24,205 nt of DNA from contig JBBAGE010000016.1 in assembly GCA_041655055.1 (NCBI GenBank), positions 1 through 24,205 of the forward strand. The letters are read 5' to 3'. The DNA comes from JBBAGE01 sp041655055. GTDB lineage: Bacteria; Pseudomonadota; Alphaproteobacteria; Rhodobacterales; Rhodobacteraceae. Under the pieces are notes generated by a model, which worked only from the letters and a program-made list of their open reading frames with translations, had not been told where the DNA came from and made no database searches. Both the position numbers and the translations under genes were made by a program. Positions 1 through 6,744 of the stretch are shown here, one piece after another. Positions within the stretch are counted from its first letter, which is position 1; every line of letters begins with the position of its first letter.

Positions 1-1310
1 ATCCCGATGTGCTCGATACGTGGTTTTCGTCCGGGCTTTGGCCGATCGGCACGCTGGGCTGGCCCGATGACACGCCCGAATTGCAGAAATATTTCCCCAC
101 ATCGGTGCTGGTGACCGGGTTTGATATCATTTTCTTCTGGGTGGCCCGGATGATGATGATGCAGCTTGCCGTGGTGGATCAGGTGCCGTTTCGCGACGTT
201 TATGTGCATGCGCTGGTGCGCGATGAACATGGCAAGAAAATGTCGAAATCATTGGGCAATGTGCTCGACCCGCTGGAATTGATCGATGAATATGGCGCCG
301 ATGCGGTGCGATTCACCCTTACGTCCATGGCGGCCATGGGGCGCGATCTGAAACTATCGAGCGGGCGGATCGCGGGCTATCGCAATTTTGGCACGAAAAT
401 CTGGAATGCCGCGCGTTTCGCGGAAATGAACGGCGTGTTCGAGGCCCCCCAGCCCGGCACGCGGCCCACGCCGGATGCGGCGCTGAACCGCTGGATTATC
501 GGCGAATTGGCCAAGGTCCGCGAAGAGGTGGACGCCGCCCTTGCAGCCTATCGGTTCAATGATGCGGCCAATGCGCTTTATGCCTTTGTCTGGGGCAAAT
601 TCTGCGATTGGTATGTGGAATTTTCCAAACCGCTGCTGCACGAATCCCACCCTGCACGGGCCGAAACCCAGGCCACGATGGGCTGGGTGCTGGATCAATG
701 CCTGATCCTGCTGCATCCATTCATGCCGTTCATCACCGAGGAACTCTGGGCCACCACCCGGCCCGGCCGCGATACGATGCTGATCCACGCCCCCTGGCCG
801 GAATTTACCGGGGCCGAATTGGTGGATCCGGCCGCCGATCGGGAAATGAACTGGGTGATCGCGCTGATCGAAAACATCCGGTCCGCCCGCGCCCAGATGC
901 ATGTGCCCGCCGGGCTGAAAATCCCGCTGCTGCGGATCAATATCGATGCCGCCGGCCAAGCCGCATGGGCCGCGAACGAGGCGCTGATCCTGCGCCTTGC
1001 CCGGATCGACAGCGTGTCCGATACGCCAGACCTGCCGCGCGGCGCGATCACCATCGCCGCCGAGGGCGCGACATTTGCCCTGCCCATCGCCGATATCATC
1101 AATATCGACGAGGAAAAGGCCCGGCTGGAAAAATCACTGGCCAAGCTCGACAAGGAAATCACCGGGCTGAGCGGGCGGCTGAACAACCCCCGCTTTGTCG
1201 ATAGCGCCCCCGATGAGGTCGTGGCCGAAGCCCGCGAAAATCTGGCCCTGCGTCAGGAAGAATCCGCAACCCTGCAGGCCGCCCTTGCGCGGCTGAACGA
1301 GCTGGGCTGA
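1..1310 (+). CDS. valS: Valine--tRNA ligase, C-terminal part (5' truncated by window edge)
   Basis: This class I aminoacyl-tRNA synthetase charges tRNA-Val with valine in the cytoplasm. The reading frame is open from the first base (first full codon at 3), so the N-terminal half with the HIGH motif and most of the editing domain lies outside the window. Visible are the DTWFSSGLWP segment at the very start, typical of ValRS, and the KMSKS catalytic loop at bases 237-251 followed by GNVLDP. An anticodon-binding helical domain comes next. The C-terminal coiled coil (about bases 1110-1300) is rich in E, K, L and R and is the tRNA-binding arm characteristic of ValRS as opposed to IleRS or LeuRS. 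The gene ends with TGA, and a GC-rich hairpin lies just downstream. Identification is firm. Confidence 0.97.
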   Translation, partial: PDVLDTWFSSGLWPIGTLGWPDDTPELQKYFPTSVLVTGFDIIFFWVARMMMMQLAVVDQVPFRDVYVHALVRDEHGKKMSKSLGNVLDPLELIDEYGADAVRFTLTSMAAMGRDLKLSSGRIAGYRNFGTKIWNAARFAEMNGVFEAPQPGTRPTPDAALNRWIIGELAKVREEVDAALAAYRFNDAANALYAFVWGKFCDWYVEFSKPLLHESHPARAETQATMGWVLDQCLILLHPFMPFITEELWATTRPGRDTMLIHAPWPEFTGAELVDPAADREMNWVIALIENIRSARAQMHVPAGLKIPLLRINIDAAGQAAWAANEALILRLARIDSVSDTPDLPRGAITIAAEGATFALPIADIINIDEEKARLEKSLAKLDKEITGLSGRLNNPRFVDSAPDEVVAEARENLALRQEESATLQAALARLNELG

Positions 1311-1316
1311 CCATAG

Positions 1317-1344
1317 CGGCCTGCGCCTTTTGCCGCGCAGGCCG
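1317..1344 (+). terminator. Hairpin after valS, no T tract
   Basis: A perfect 9-bp inverted repeat (CGGCCTGCG / CGCAGGCCG) with a 10-base loop begins 7 bases after the valS stop codon. No run of T follows, so it is not a textbook intrinsic terminator. It may be a weak terminator or a 3'-end stabilising hairpin that separates valS from the phosphatase-exporter genes. Confidence 0.45.
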
Positions 1345-1430
1345 GCTGCCAACTTGCCCAACGGGCCATAAAACGCTAGATGGGCGCTGACTGCGCCGCG
1401 CGCGCACATTGCAGCAAGGCCATCAACCGC

Positions 1431-2102
1431 ATGTCGAGCCCCCTTCCCCCATTCGATCAGCGCCTGTGGCGTTTTCCCGACGGGCTTGTGCGCCCGGGCG
1501 ATCGATTCCGGGCCTCGGTCCATCTGTTGCTGCGCGATCACGGCTTTTTGCGGCTGCTGTGGACGAATACCCACCCCGTCGCCCCCGGTGTCTGGCGGTC
1601 GAACCAGCCGACGCCCCGCCGGCTGGCGCGGTGGCAGAAAATGGGTATCCGCACGGTGCTGAACCTGCGCGGCGCCGATGATTTGGGCGCCTATGCGCTG
1701 GAATCCGCGGCCTGCGCCGCGCTGGAGATGGCGCTGATTGATCATCCGATGGCCGCGCGCAAACTGCATCCGCGCGAAACCTATCTGGCGCTTTTGGATA
1801 TATTCGACCGGATCGAGCAGCCCTTTGTCATGCATTGCAAATCCGGTGCGGATCGCGCCGGGCTGGCATCCGCGCTCTATCTGTTGCATGTCGAGGGGGC
1901 ATCCCCCGATACGGCCGCGCATATGCTGTCGCTGCGGTTCTTGCATCTGAAACAGACGAAAACCGGCATTCTCGATGCGTTTCTGGCCGCCTATGCCGCC
2001 GATCACCGCGCCACGGGTATCAGTATTCGCGAGTGGATCGCCACGCGCTATTTTCCCGATCAGATCAGGGCGGGGTTCAAGCCGCTCTATCGGTTTGGGT
2101 GA
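1431..2102 (+). CDS. Dual-specificity/tyrosine phosphatase family protein
   Basis: This predicted cytoplasmic cysteine-dependent phosphatase has 223 residues. It carries the HCxxGxxR signature as H135-C136-K-S-G-A-D-R142, in which the Cys would be the nucleophile and the Arg the phosphate binder. The preceding region (GVWRSNQPTPRRLARW, then MGIRTVLNLRG) resembles bacterial dual-specificity-like phosphatases of the DSP/PTPLA-like type. The start at 1431 was preferred because the family-like sequence begins there and an AAGG lies about 12 bases upstream; an in-frame ATG at 1380 would add 17 poor-quality residues. The stop is only 2 bases before the ABC exporter start, so the two are very likely co-transcribed and translationally coupled. 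The substrate is unknown. Linkage to an MsbA-like exporter suggests an envelope-related role, which is inference only. Confidence 0.85.
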   Translation: MSSPLPPFDQRLWRFPDGLVRPGDRFRASVHLLLRDHGFLRLLWTNTHPVAPGVWRSNQPTPRRLARWQKMGIRTVLNLRGADDLGAYALESAACAALEMALIDHPMAARKLHPRETYLALLDIFDRIEQPFVMHCKSGADRAGLASALYLLHVEGASPDTAAHMLSLRFLHLKQTKTGILDAFLAAYAADHRATGISIREWIATRYFPDQIRAGFKPLYRFG

Positions 2103-2104
2103 CC

Positions 2105-3850
2105 ATGGCCGCACCCAACGATCCTGATCTGGCCCGCTGGCTTTGGCGCGATTACCTGCGGCGCCATTTCCCGATAATCGTGCTGGCGGTCGTGCTCATG
2201 GCGCTTGAGGGCGGGATGCTTGGCGCGCTGAGCTATATGATCCGGCCGATGTTTGATCAGGTGCTGGTCGCGGGCCGGCGCGATGCGTTGTTTGCCGTGG
2301 CCTTTGGGGTGATGGCGATCTTTGCGCTGCGTGCCGTGTCGGGTTTCGGCCAACGCGTGCTGATGGCCCGGGTGGGCCAGCGCGTGTCGGCGCATCTGCA
2401 ACGCGATCTTGTGGCACATATGCTGGCGCTCGACAGCACGTTCTTTCAGGCCAATTCCCCCGGCACGCTGATCGAGCGCACGCGCGGCGATACGCTGGCG
2501 GCGGCGAATGTGTGGTCCACGGTGTTTTCCACGCTGGGGCGGGATACGGTGGCGCTGGTGTCGCTGCTGGCGGTCGCGATCTCGATCGACTGGAAAATGA
2601 CGCTGATCGCGGTGGCGGGCGCGCCGCTTTTGGTGCTGCCGGTGGGCGGGTTGCAGCGCTGGGTGCGCAATACCACCCGCCGCGCCCGCACCGCTGCCGC
2701 CCGGATCGCGACGCGGCTGGATGAAATTTTTCACGGCGCCGATACGATCAAACTGTCAGGCACCGAAACCCGCGAAGCCGACCGATTCAAGGCCGAGCTT
2801 GACGATTATACCCAGGCCCAGATCCGTTCGGCGACCGGGCAGGCCGGCATCCCGGCAATGATGGATCTCGTGGCGGGCATCGGGTTTATGGGCGTGTTCT
2901 ATTACGGCGGCGGCCAGATCATCGAGGGCCAGCGCACGGTCGGCGAATTCATGTCGTTTTTCACGGCCATGGCCCTGATTTTTGAACCCTTGCGCCGGTT
3001 GGGTAATGTCTCGGGCGCGTGGCAAGCGGCCTTGTCGAGCTTTGAGCGCCTGCACGCCGTGTTCGAGGAACGCCCCACCATTACCAGCCCCGCAGCGCCC
3101 CGCCGCCTGCCCATGGCTGCACAAAGGGCCGATATCACCTTGCAGGATGTGCAGTTCGCCTATGCCGACCAGCCGGTATTGCGCGGCGCGACTTTCACCG
3201 CCCGCGCGGGCGAAACCACCGCGCTTGTGGGCGCATCGGGTGCGGGCAAAAGCACGGTTTTCCGGCTGTTGACGCGGCTGGCCGATCCGCGTGCCGGGCG
3301 GGTAACGATCGGCGATATCGATGTGGGGGCGCTGGCGCTTGATGATCTGCGCGCCATGTTTTCGGTCGTCACGCAGGATGCGCTGATGTTTGATGACAGT
3401 TTGCGCGACAATATCCTGATGGGGGCCGAGGCATCGGATGCAGCCCTTGCCGATGCGCTGCAAGCCGCCCATGTCAGCGATTTTCTGCCCGCGCTGGCCG
3501 ATGGGCTGGAAAGTGCGGCCGGGCCGCGCGGATCGGCGTTGTCGGGGGGCCAGCGTCAACGCGTGGCGATTGCCCGCGCGCTTTTGCGCAACCGCCCGAT
3601 CCTGTTGCTGGACGAGGCGACATCCGCGCTTGATGCCCAATCCGAGGCCGTGGTGCACAAGGCGCTTGAACGCCTGTCCAAGGGGCGCACAACCATCGTG
3701 ATCGCCCACCGGCTGGCCACGATCCGCAATGCCGACAAAATCGTGGTCATGGATCATGGCCGCGTGGTGGACGAGGGCACGCATGACGCGCTTCTGGCGC
3801 GCGGCGGCAAATATGCAGACCTTTACAAGTTGCAATTTGCGCAGGGCTGA
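2105..3850 (+). CDS. MsbA-type ABC exporter (fused permease and ATPase)
   Basis: This 581-residue inner-membrane ABC half-transporter probably works as a homodimer. The N-terminal transmembrane domain (about residues 20-320) has several hydrophobic segments. The C-terminal ATPase carries Walker A GASGAGKS (376-383), the signature LSGGQRQR (from 479), Walker B ILLLDE (499-504) and the H-loop histidine (about 535) in IVIAHRL. The layout and D-loop (SALD) match the lipid A flippase/multidrug exporter group (MsbA, LmrA). The start at 2105 is two bases after the phosphatase stop; the frame is open further upstream but overlaps that gene. Lipid A core export is a reasonable guess given waaA about 6 kb away, but the substrate cannot be fixed from sequence, so no gene symbol is given. 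Confidence 0.92.
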   Translation: MAAPNDPDLARWLWRDYLRRHFPIIVLAVVLMALEGGMLGALSYMIRPMFDQVLVAGRRDALFAVAFGVMAIFALRAVSGFGQRVLMARVGQRVSAHLQRDLVAHMLALDSTFFQANSPGTLIERTRGDTLAAANVWSTVFSTLGRDTVALVSLLAVAISIDWKMTLIAVAGAPLLVLPVGGLQRWVRNTTRRARTAAARIATRLDEIFHGADTIKLSGTETREADRFKAELDDYTQAQIRSATGQAGIPAMMDLVAGIGFMGVFYYGGGQIIEGQRTVGEFMSFFTAMALIFEPLRRLGNVSGAWQAALSSFERLHAVFEERPTITSPAAPRRLPMAAQRADITLQDVQFAYADQPVLRGATFTARAGETTALVGASGAGKSTVFRLLTRLADPRAGRVTIGDIDVGALALDDLRAMFSVVTQDALMFDDSLRDNILMGAEASDAALADALQAAHVSDFLPALADGLESAAGPRGSALSGGQRQRVAIARALLRNRPILLLDEATSALDAQSEAVVHKALERLSKGRTTIVIAHRLATIRNADKIVVMDHGRVVDEGTHDALLARGGKYADLYKLQFAQG

Positions 3851-3909
3851 TGCCCCTTTCCACTTTATCTTTCATGACTATATCAGCTTGGGGTTTTAAG
3901 GATCAAAAG

Positions 3910-4650
3910 ATGAACCGGGTGCTTTACCAGATCGGCGGCGCGGATCGGCGCAGCTTTTTGCAAGGGTTGATCACCAATGACATGGCCGCACTGGATGGCG
4001 GTGCGCTTTATGCCGCGCTGCTTAGTCCGCAGGGCAAATATCTGGCCGATTTCTTTGTGATCGACCGGGGGGATCACTATCTCCTTGATGTCGCCGAAGA
4101 TATTGCCGCCCCGCTTGTGCAGCGGCTGTCGATGTATCGCCTGCGCGCCGATGTGGCGATCGAGCCATCCGATCTGGCCGTGTCGCGCGGGCGCGGTGCT
4201 ATGCCTGCGGGTGCGGTGGTCGATCCGCGCCACCCCGCGCTTGGCTGGCGGCATTATGCGCAGGCCCCCGCCCCGGGCACGGATGATGGCTGGGATGCGA
4301 TCCGCGTGGCGCATTGCATCCCCGAATCGGGGATCGAGCTGATCCCCAATGAGACCTATATCCTTGAGGCAGGCTTTGACCGGCTTAATGGCCTCGATTT
4401 CCGCAAGGGGTGTTATGTCGGGCAGGAAGTGACCGCGCGGATGAAACACAAGACCGAATTGCGCAAGGGTTTTGTCACCGTCGAGATCGACGGCGCGGCC
4501 CCCGTGGGAAGCGCGATCACGGCCGAGGGCAAACCGGCGGGCACGCTTTTCACCCAAGCCGATGGCCGGGCGATTGCCTATCTGCGCTTTGATCGCGCCA
4601 AGGGCGAGATGACAGCGGGCGACGCAAGCCTGCGGTGGATTGAGGGTTAA
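3910..4650 (+). CDS. ygfZ: YgfZ/GcvT-like folate-binding protein
   Basis: This 246-residue member of the YgfZ family consists of tetrahydrofolate-binding proteins related to the glycine cleavage T-protein. They support assembly or repair of certain Fe-S enzymes. The diagnostic motif K-G-C-Y-x-G-Q-E is present at residues 166-173 (KGCYVGQE), with the conserved Cys at 168, and the N-terminus has the FLQGLITND segment typical of the family. The start at 3910 is chosen because AAGGA lies about 8 bases upstream and the family begins near this point. An in-frame ATG at 3850 overlaps the exporter stop and would add 20 unrelated residues. It reads in the same direction as the exporter, 59 bases downstream, so read-through or its own promoter are both possible. 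Confidence 0.9.
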   Translation: MNRVLYQIGGADRRSFLQGLITNDMAALDGGALYAALLSPQGKYLADFFVIDRGDHYLLDVAEDIAAPLVQRLSMYRLRADVAIEPSDLAVSRGRGAMPAGAVVDPRHPALGWRHYAQAPAPGTDDGWDAIRVAHCIPESGIELIPNETYILEAGFDRLNGLDFRKGCYVGQEVTARMKHKTELRKGFVTVEIDGAAPVGSAITAEGKPAGTLFTQADGRAIAYLRFDRAKGEMTAGDASLRWIEG

Positions 4651-4867
4651 GGGCGGCCGGGCGGCGCATTAAGCGCGACGGGCATGCGCCCCCAACCAAC
4701 TGGAATACATTCCCAACCCACTCCGCCCGGCGGCACGCCGGGCAGCGCCCGACCCGCCCCCGTCGTGCCGTAGGCACGCCTCTGGCGTGACGGGCGGGCG
4801 CTATCGCACCCACCCGTCGGGCCGGTCGCTGCCCTTCGCGCTAGACGGTAGACGGGGCGCATAAACG
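4651..4867. other. Palindrome-rich GC spacer between ygfZ and efp
   Basis: No convincing gene lies here; short frames on both strands have no start context. The stretch holds several strong inverted repeats. An 8-bp stem with a GCA loop sits at 4725-4743 (core CCCGGCG / CGCCGGG). A hairpin CGTGCC-GTA-GGCACG sits at 4764-4778, and a small GCC-TCT-GGC hairpin follows. The last two are enclosed by outer arms at about 4753-4764 and 4789-4798. A tandem 7-bp repeat TAGACGG is at 4842-4855. It looks like a repeat-type intergenic element or a structured 3' region. Confidence 0.5.
4753..4798. repeat. Nested imperfect palindrome with two inner hairpins
   Basis: The outer arms CCCGCCCCCGTC and GACGGGCGGG pair apart from a two-base bulge. 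Inside lie CGTGCC-GTA-GGCACG (perfect 6-bp stem) and GCC-TCT-GGC, which would fold as a three-way junction. Alternatively the flanks can pair as one long imperfect stem. Symmetry of this kind is typical of REP/BIME-like extragenic elements, but only one copy is visible in this window. Confidence 0.45.
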
Positions 4868-4894
4868 AAAACGGCCGCACCCGGGGGCGCGGCC
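4868..4894 (-). terminator. Rho-independent terminator of efp
   Basis: Read on the minus strand, a 10-bp stem GGCCGCGCCC / GGGTGCGGCC (one G-U pair, tiny loop) is followed by GTTTTCGTTT. It begins about 20 bases after the efp stop codon and fits an intrinsic terminator. Confidence 0.85.
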
Positions 4895-4915
4895 ATCCGT
4901 TTGCAAACGCTTTAC

Positions 4916-5479
4916 TCAGGCGCGTTCGGAATATTCCATCGTTTCGGTGTTCACGATGATATCCTCGTCCTGCCCGATAAAGGGCGGGACCATCACCTTG
5001 ACCCCATTGTCCAGAATCGCCGGTTTGAACGAATTCGCCGCCGTCTGACCTTTGACGACAGGTTCGGTTTCCACGATCTTGCAGGTCACCTTCTGCGGCA
5101 AAGTGGCGCTCAGCGCCTCGGATTCGTGGTATTCGACGGTGATCGTCATGCCATCTTGCAGGAACGGGCGGCGCTCGCCCAGAATATCTGCGGGCAGTTC
5201 GACCTGTTCGAACGTGTCATTATCCATGAACACCAGCATCCCGTCGCTTTCATACAAAAACTGCTGATCTTTCTGTTCCAGCCGCACCCGCTCGACCTTG
5301 TCGGCGCTGCGAAAGCGTTCGTTCAGCTTGGTGCCATTGCGCAGGTTTTTCATTTCGACCTGAGCAAAAGCCCCGCCCTTTCCGGGCTTTACGTGATCGA
5401 CCTTGACGGCCAGCCAAAGCCCGCCCTCATGTTCGAGCACGTAGCCGGGGCGGATTTCGTTTCCGTTGATTTTGGGCAT
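4916..5479 (-). CDS. efp: Translation elongation factor P
   Basis: EF-P binds the ribosome between the P and E sites and relieves stalling at consecutive prolines. The 187-residue product has the normal family length. It has an N-terminal KOW-like domain with the conserved loop KPGKGGAF carrying Lys34, the residue modified by EpmA/EpmB-type enzymes in many bacteria; this is not the arginine form modified by EarP. Two OB-fold domains follow. Start choice: MPKINGNEIRPG is the conserved N-terminus at 5479; an upstream in-frame ATG at 5605 would add unrelated residues. The gene is transcribed alone, with a promoter candidate at 5522-5550 and a terminator at 4868-4894, and it is divergent from the DUF6280-type gene. 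Confidence 0.97.
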   Translation of the reverse strand: MPKINGNEIRPGYVLEHEGGLWLAVKVDHVKPGKGGAFAQVEMKNLRNGTKLNERFRSADKVERVRLEQKDQQFLYESDGMLVFMDNDTFEQVELPADILGERRPFLQDGMTITVEYHESEALSATLPQKVTCKIVETEPVVKGQTAANSFKPAILDNGVKVMVPPFIGQDEDIIVNTETMEYSERA

Positions 5480-5521
5480 GTGCAAAAACCATGGCAAAAG
5501 GTTGAAGGAAGTTTCAGGCAG

Positions 5522-5550
5522 CCTATATCTGGCCGGTGACCGGCTGACAA
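5522..5550 (-). promoter_or_regulatory. Candidate sigma-70 promoter of efp with palindromic spacer
   Basis: On the minus strand TTGTCA (-35, complement of 5545-5550) is followed by 17 bases and TATAGG (-10, complement of 5522-5527), about 43 bases before the efp start codon. The spacer contains GCCGGT-C-ACCGGC, a 13-bp inverted repeat (plus-strand 5532-5544) that could be an operator. It matches consensus only moderately at -10. Confidence 0.55.
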
Positions 5551-5587
5551 GGCGACGTGCGCGCGTTGTGAAATAATCGCGACACAT

Positions 5588-5608
5588 CCCATGCACAGGA
5601 CGCATGGG
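5588..5608. repeat. Inverted repeat 1 in the efp/DUF6280 divergent region
   Basis: CCCATGC and GCATGGG form a perfect 7-bp inverted repeat around a 7-base spacer (ACAGGAC). It lies 7 bases before a second, longer inverted repeat with the same spacer length. It is either a binding site or a hairpin in the leader of the DUF6280-type gene. Confidence 0.55.
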
Positions 5609-5615
5609 GGATATG

Positions 5616-5642
5616 CGTTTCGATTGTATCCGAATCGAAACG
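5616..5642. repeat. Inverted repeat 2, 10-bp arms, upstream of the DUF6280-type gene
   Basis: CGTTTCGATT and AATCGAAACG are perfect 10-bp arms separated by 7 bases (GTATCCG), ending 58 bases before the start codon. The right half includes a GANTC (GAATC) site, the target of the alphaproteobacterial methylase CcrM. No T run follows on either strand, so it is not an intrinsic terminator. It is more likely an operator or a structured leader. Confidence 0.65.
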
Positions 5643-5700
5643 AACCTGCCATAAGGTCATACCGCCCACAAGATCAAACCCAATAATCCAAGGAAACACA

Positions 5701-6018
5701 ATGGCCGATTTTATCGACAGCACAGCATATAATCACGAACAAGGCCAACGCGCCCGCAAACTTTTCGCGGCCGTGGTTCTGGCTGCGCTGGATGATGCGA
5801 TCGCCGATGACAAGAAATACGGCAATGGCCCCGAGCAGATCGCCCGCTGGGCCCGTTCGCGCGATGGCCGCGAAGTGCTATCCTGCGCGGGGATCGACCC
5901 GAACGAACGCGTTGTTGCCGGCCTGATGGAATTCGTGTCCAAGGGTGTGCGCACCTCGGTGGCTCTGTCGCGCGAAGAAAGCGAACGTCGCAATTCGCAA
6001 CAGGCCGAGGCTGCCTAA
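5701..6018 (+). CDS. DUF6280 family protein, function unknown
   Basis: This small soluble protein has 105 residues. I recognise it as the conserved uncharacterised DUF6280-type protein of Rhodobacterales: an N-terminal helix (EQGQRARKLFAAVVLAALDDAI) followed by KYGNGPEQIARWARSRDGREVLSCAGIDP and a charged tail ending in QQAEAA. No catalytic motif, signal peptide or membrane segment is visible. A good AAGGAA ribosome site lies 5-10 bases upstream of the start. It is monocistronic: it has a 221-bp divergent upstream region with two inverted repeats and a strong intrinsic terminator at 6048-6073. The sequence is helical and of mixed charge, so a protein- or nucleic-acid-binding role is possible, but no function is claimed. 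Confidence 0.85.
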   Translation: MADFIDSTAYNHEQGQRARKLFAAVVLAALDDAIADDKKYGNGPEQIARWARSRDGREVLSCAGIDPNERVVAGLMEFVSKGVRTSVALSREESERRNSQQAEAA

Positions 6019-6047
6019 CCATCCGAACCATCGGTTCCCACCCAAAG

Positions 6048-6073
6048 GCGCGCCCCGATCGGGGCGTGCTTTT
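6048..6073 (+). terminator. Intrinsic terminator after the DUF6280-type gene, possibly bidirectional
   Basis: A 9-bp stem (GCGCGCCCC / GGGGCGTGC, one G-U) with a GATC tetraloop is followed by TTTTG, 30 bases after the stop codon. On the minus strand the same hairpin is followed by CTTTGGG after the end of the PopZ-like gene, so it may also serve that gene, though less well. Confidence 0.85.
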
Positions 6074-6093
6074 GCATTTAACGGGGTGTCGCG

Positions 6094-6669
6094 TTAACCA
6101 AATTCGCGCATCGTCAGGGCGCGCTGCACTTCGCGGCGCACAAGGCGGCGCACATTGCGGGTGATGCGTTCGCCCAATTCACCCTGCAACTCTTCGCGCA
6201 CGATCTGGGCCACCAGATCACGCAGGGCTTCTTCGTCAATCGGCTGCGTGGCGGGCGCGGCGTTGAACATGTTTTCCTTGGCAGGCGGCGCGCCATCATG
6301 CGGCGCGGCCCCGGCGAAATAGACGAATTCATCCTCGGAATAAAGCTGGCGGCCAGCGGGCTGTTCGCTGGCGCTGTGCTTGTAATCAAGGATCAGCGCA
6401 CCGGGCGCGGGCAGATCGGCGGTATCGCCCTCGGGTTCCCATTCATCGGCCTGTGCGCCCACGGCGGCTTCCAGATCCGCGATCCGCTGTTCCAGCGACT
6501 GCCGGCGCGGGCTGGGTGGCGCATTTTGCAACGCCAGCGCCGGTTCCGGGCTTGCGACACGCAACGCGGGGGTGAGCACGAATTTTTCCAGCGCCGCGGG
6601 CTTTTCTTCGGACACAAGCCGCCGGATCGAGGAAATGACATCTTCGGTATTTGGCATCGAACCAGACAT
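6094..6669 (-). CDS. PopZ-like (DUF2497-like) protein
   Basis: This 191-residue hypothetical protein has the three-part plan of the polar organiser PopZ. The short N-terminal helix NTEDVISSIRRLVSEE resembles the EEILASIRRIISED start of PopZ/DUF2497 proteins. An acidic, proline- and alanine-rich, probably disordered middle covers about residues 24-140. The C-terminal helical region (about 145-188) contains LVAQIVREELQGELGERI and then basic RRLVRREVQRAL. In Caulobacter, PopZ self-assembles at cell poles and anchors ParB-parS. Whether this protein does the same is inference from layout, and the C-terminal match is partial. GAGAGGAA lies about 10 bases upstream of the ATG. It sits 75 bases downstream of tolC in the same direction but has its own promoter candidate. 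Confidence 0.7.
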   Translation of the reverse strand: MSGSMPNTEDVISSIRRLVSEEKPAALEKFVLTPALRVASPEPALALQNAPPSPRRQSLEQRIADLEAAVGAQADEWEPEGDTADLPAPGALILDYKHSASEQPAGRQLYSEDEFVYFAGAAPHDGAPPAKENMFNAAPATQPIDEEALRDLVAQIVREELQGELGERITRNVRRLVRREVQRALTMREFG

Positions 6670-6703
6670 GGCTGTGTTCCTCTCAGAGATGTATTGCAGC
6701 TAC

Positions 6704-6730
6704 AGTATACCTATCACGGATTGCACACAA
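6704..6730 (-). promoter_or_regulatory. Candidate promoter of the PopZ-like gene
   Basis: On the minus strand TTGTGT (complement of 6725-6730) is followed by 15 bases and TATACT (complement of 6704-6709), a close match to the -10 consensus. The predicted start of transcription is near 6697, about 28 bases before the ATG at 6669. The 15-base spacing is shorter than the usual 17. Confidence 0.5.
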
Positions 6731-6738
6731 TATTGTGT
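6725..6738. promoter_or_regulatory. Perfect 14-bp palindrome, probable operator
   Basis: ACACAATATTGTGT is exactly self-complementary and lies in the gap between tolC and the PopZ-like gene, overlapping the candidate -35 element. It is AT-rich in a strongly GC-rich context. Perfect even palindromes of this length usually mark binding of a dimeric regulator. The regulator is not identifiable from this window. Confidence 0.6.
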
Positions 6739-6744
6739 ATGGGA

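Noticed and set aside
1134..2114. A 326-codon open frame on the minus strand opposite valS and the phosphatase
   Set aside because: It overlaps two supported plus-strand genes and resembles no known family.
4647..4880. A 77-codon frame on the minus strand in the ygfZ-efp spacer
   Set aside because: It reads through the palindromes and the efp terminator, lacks a ribosome site, and has Arg/Gly/Pro-rich composition typical of translated GC-rich repeats.
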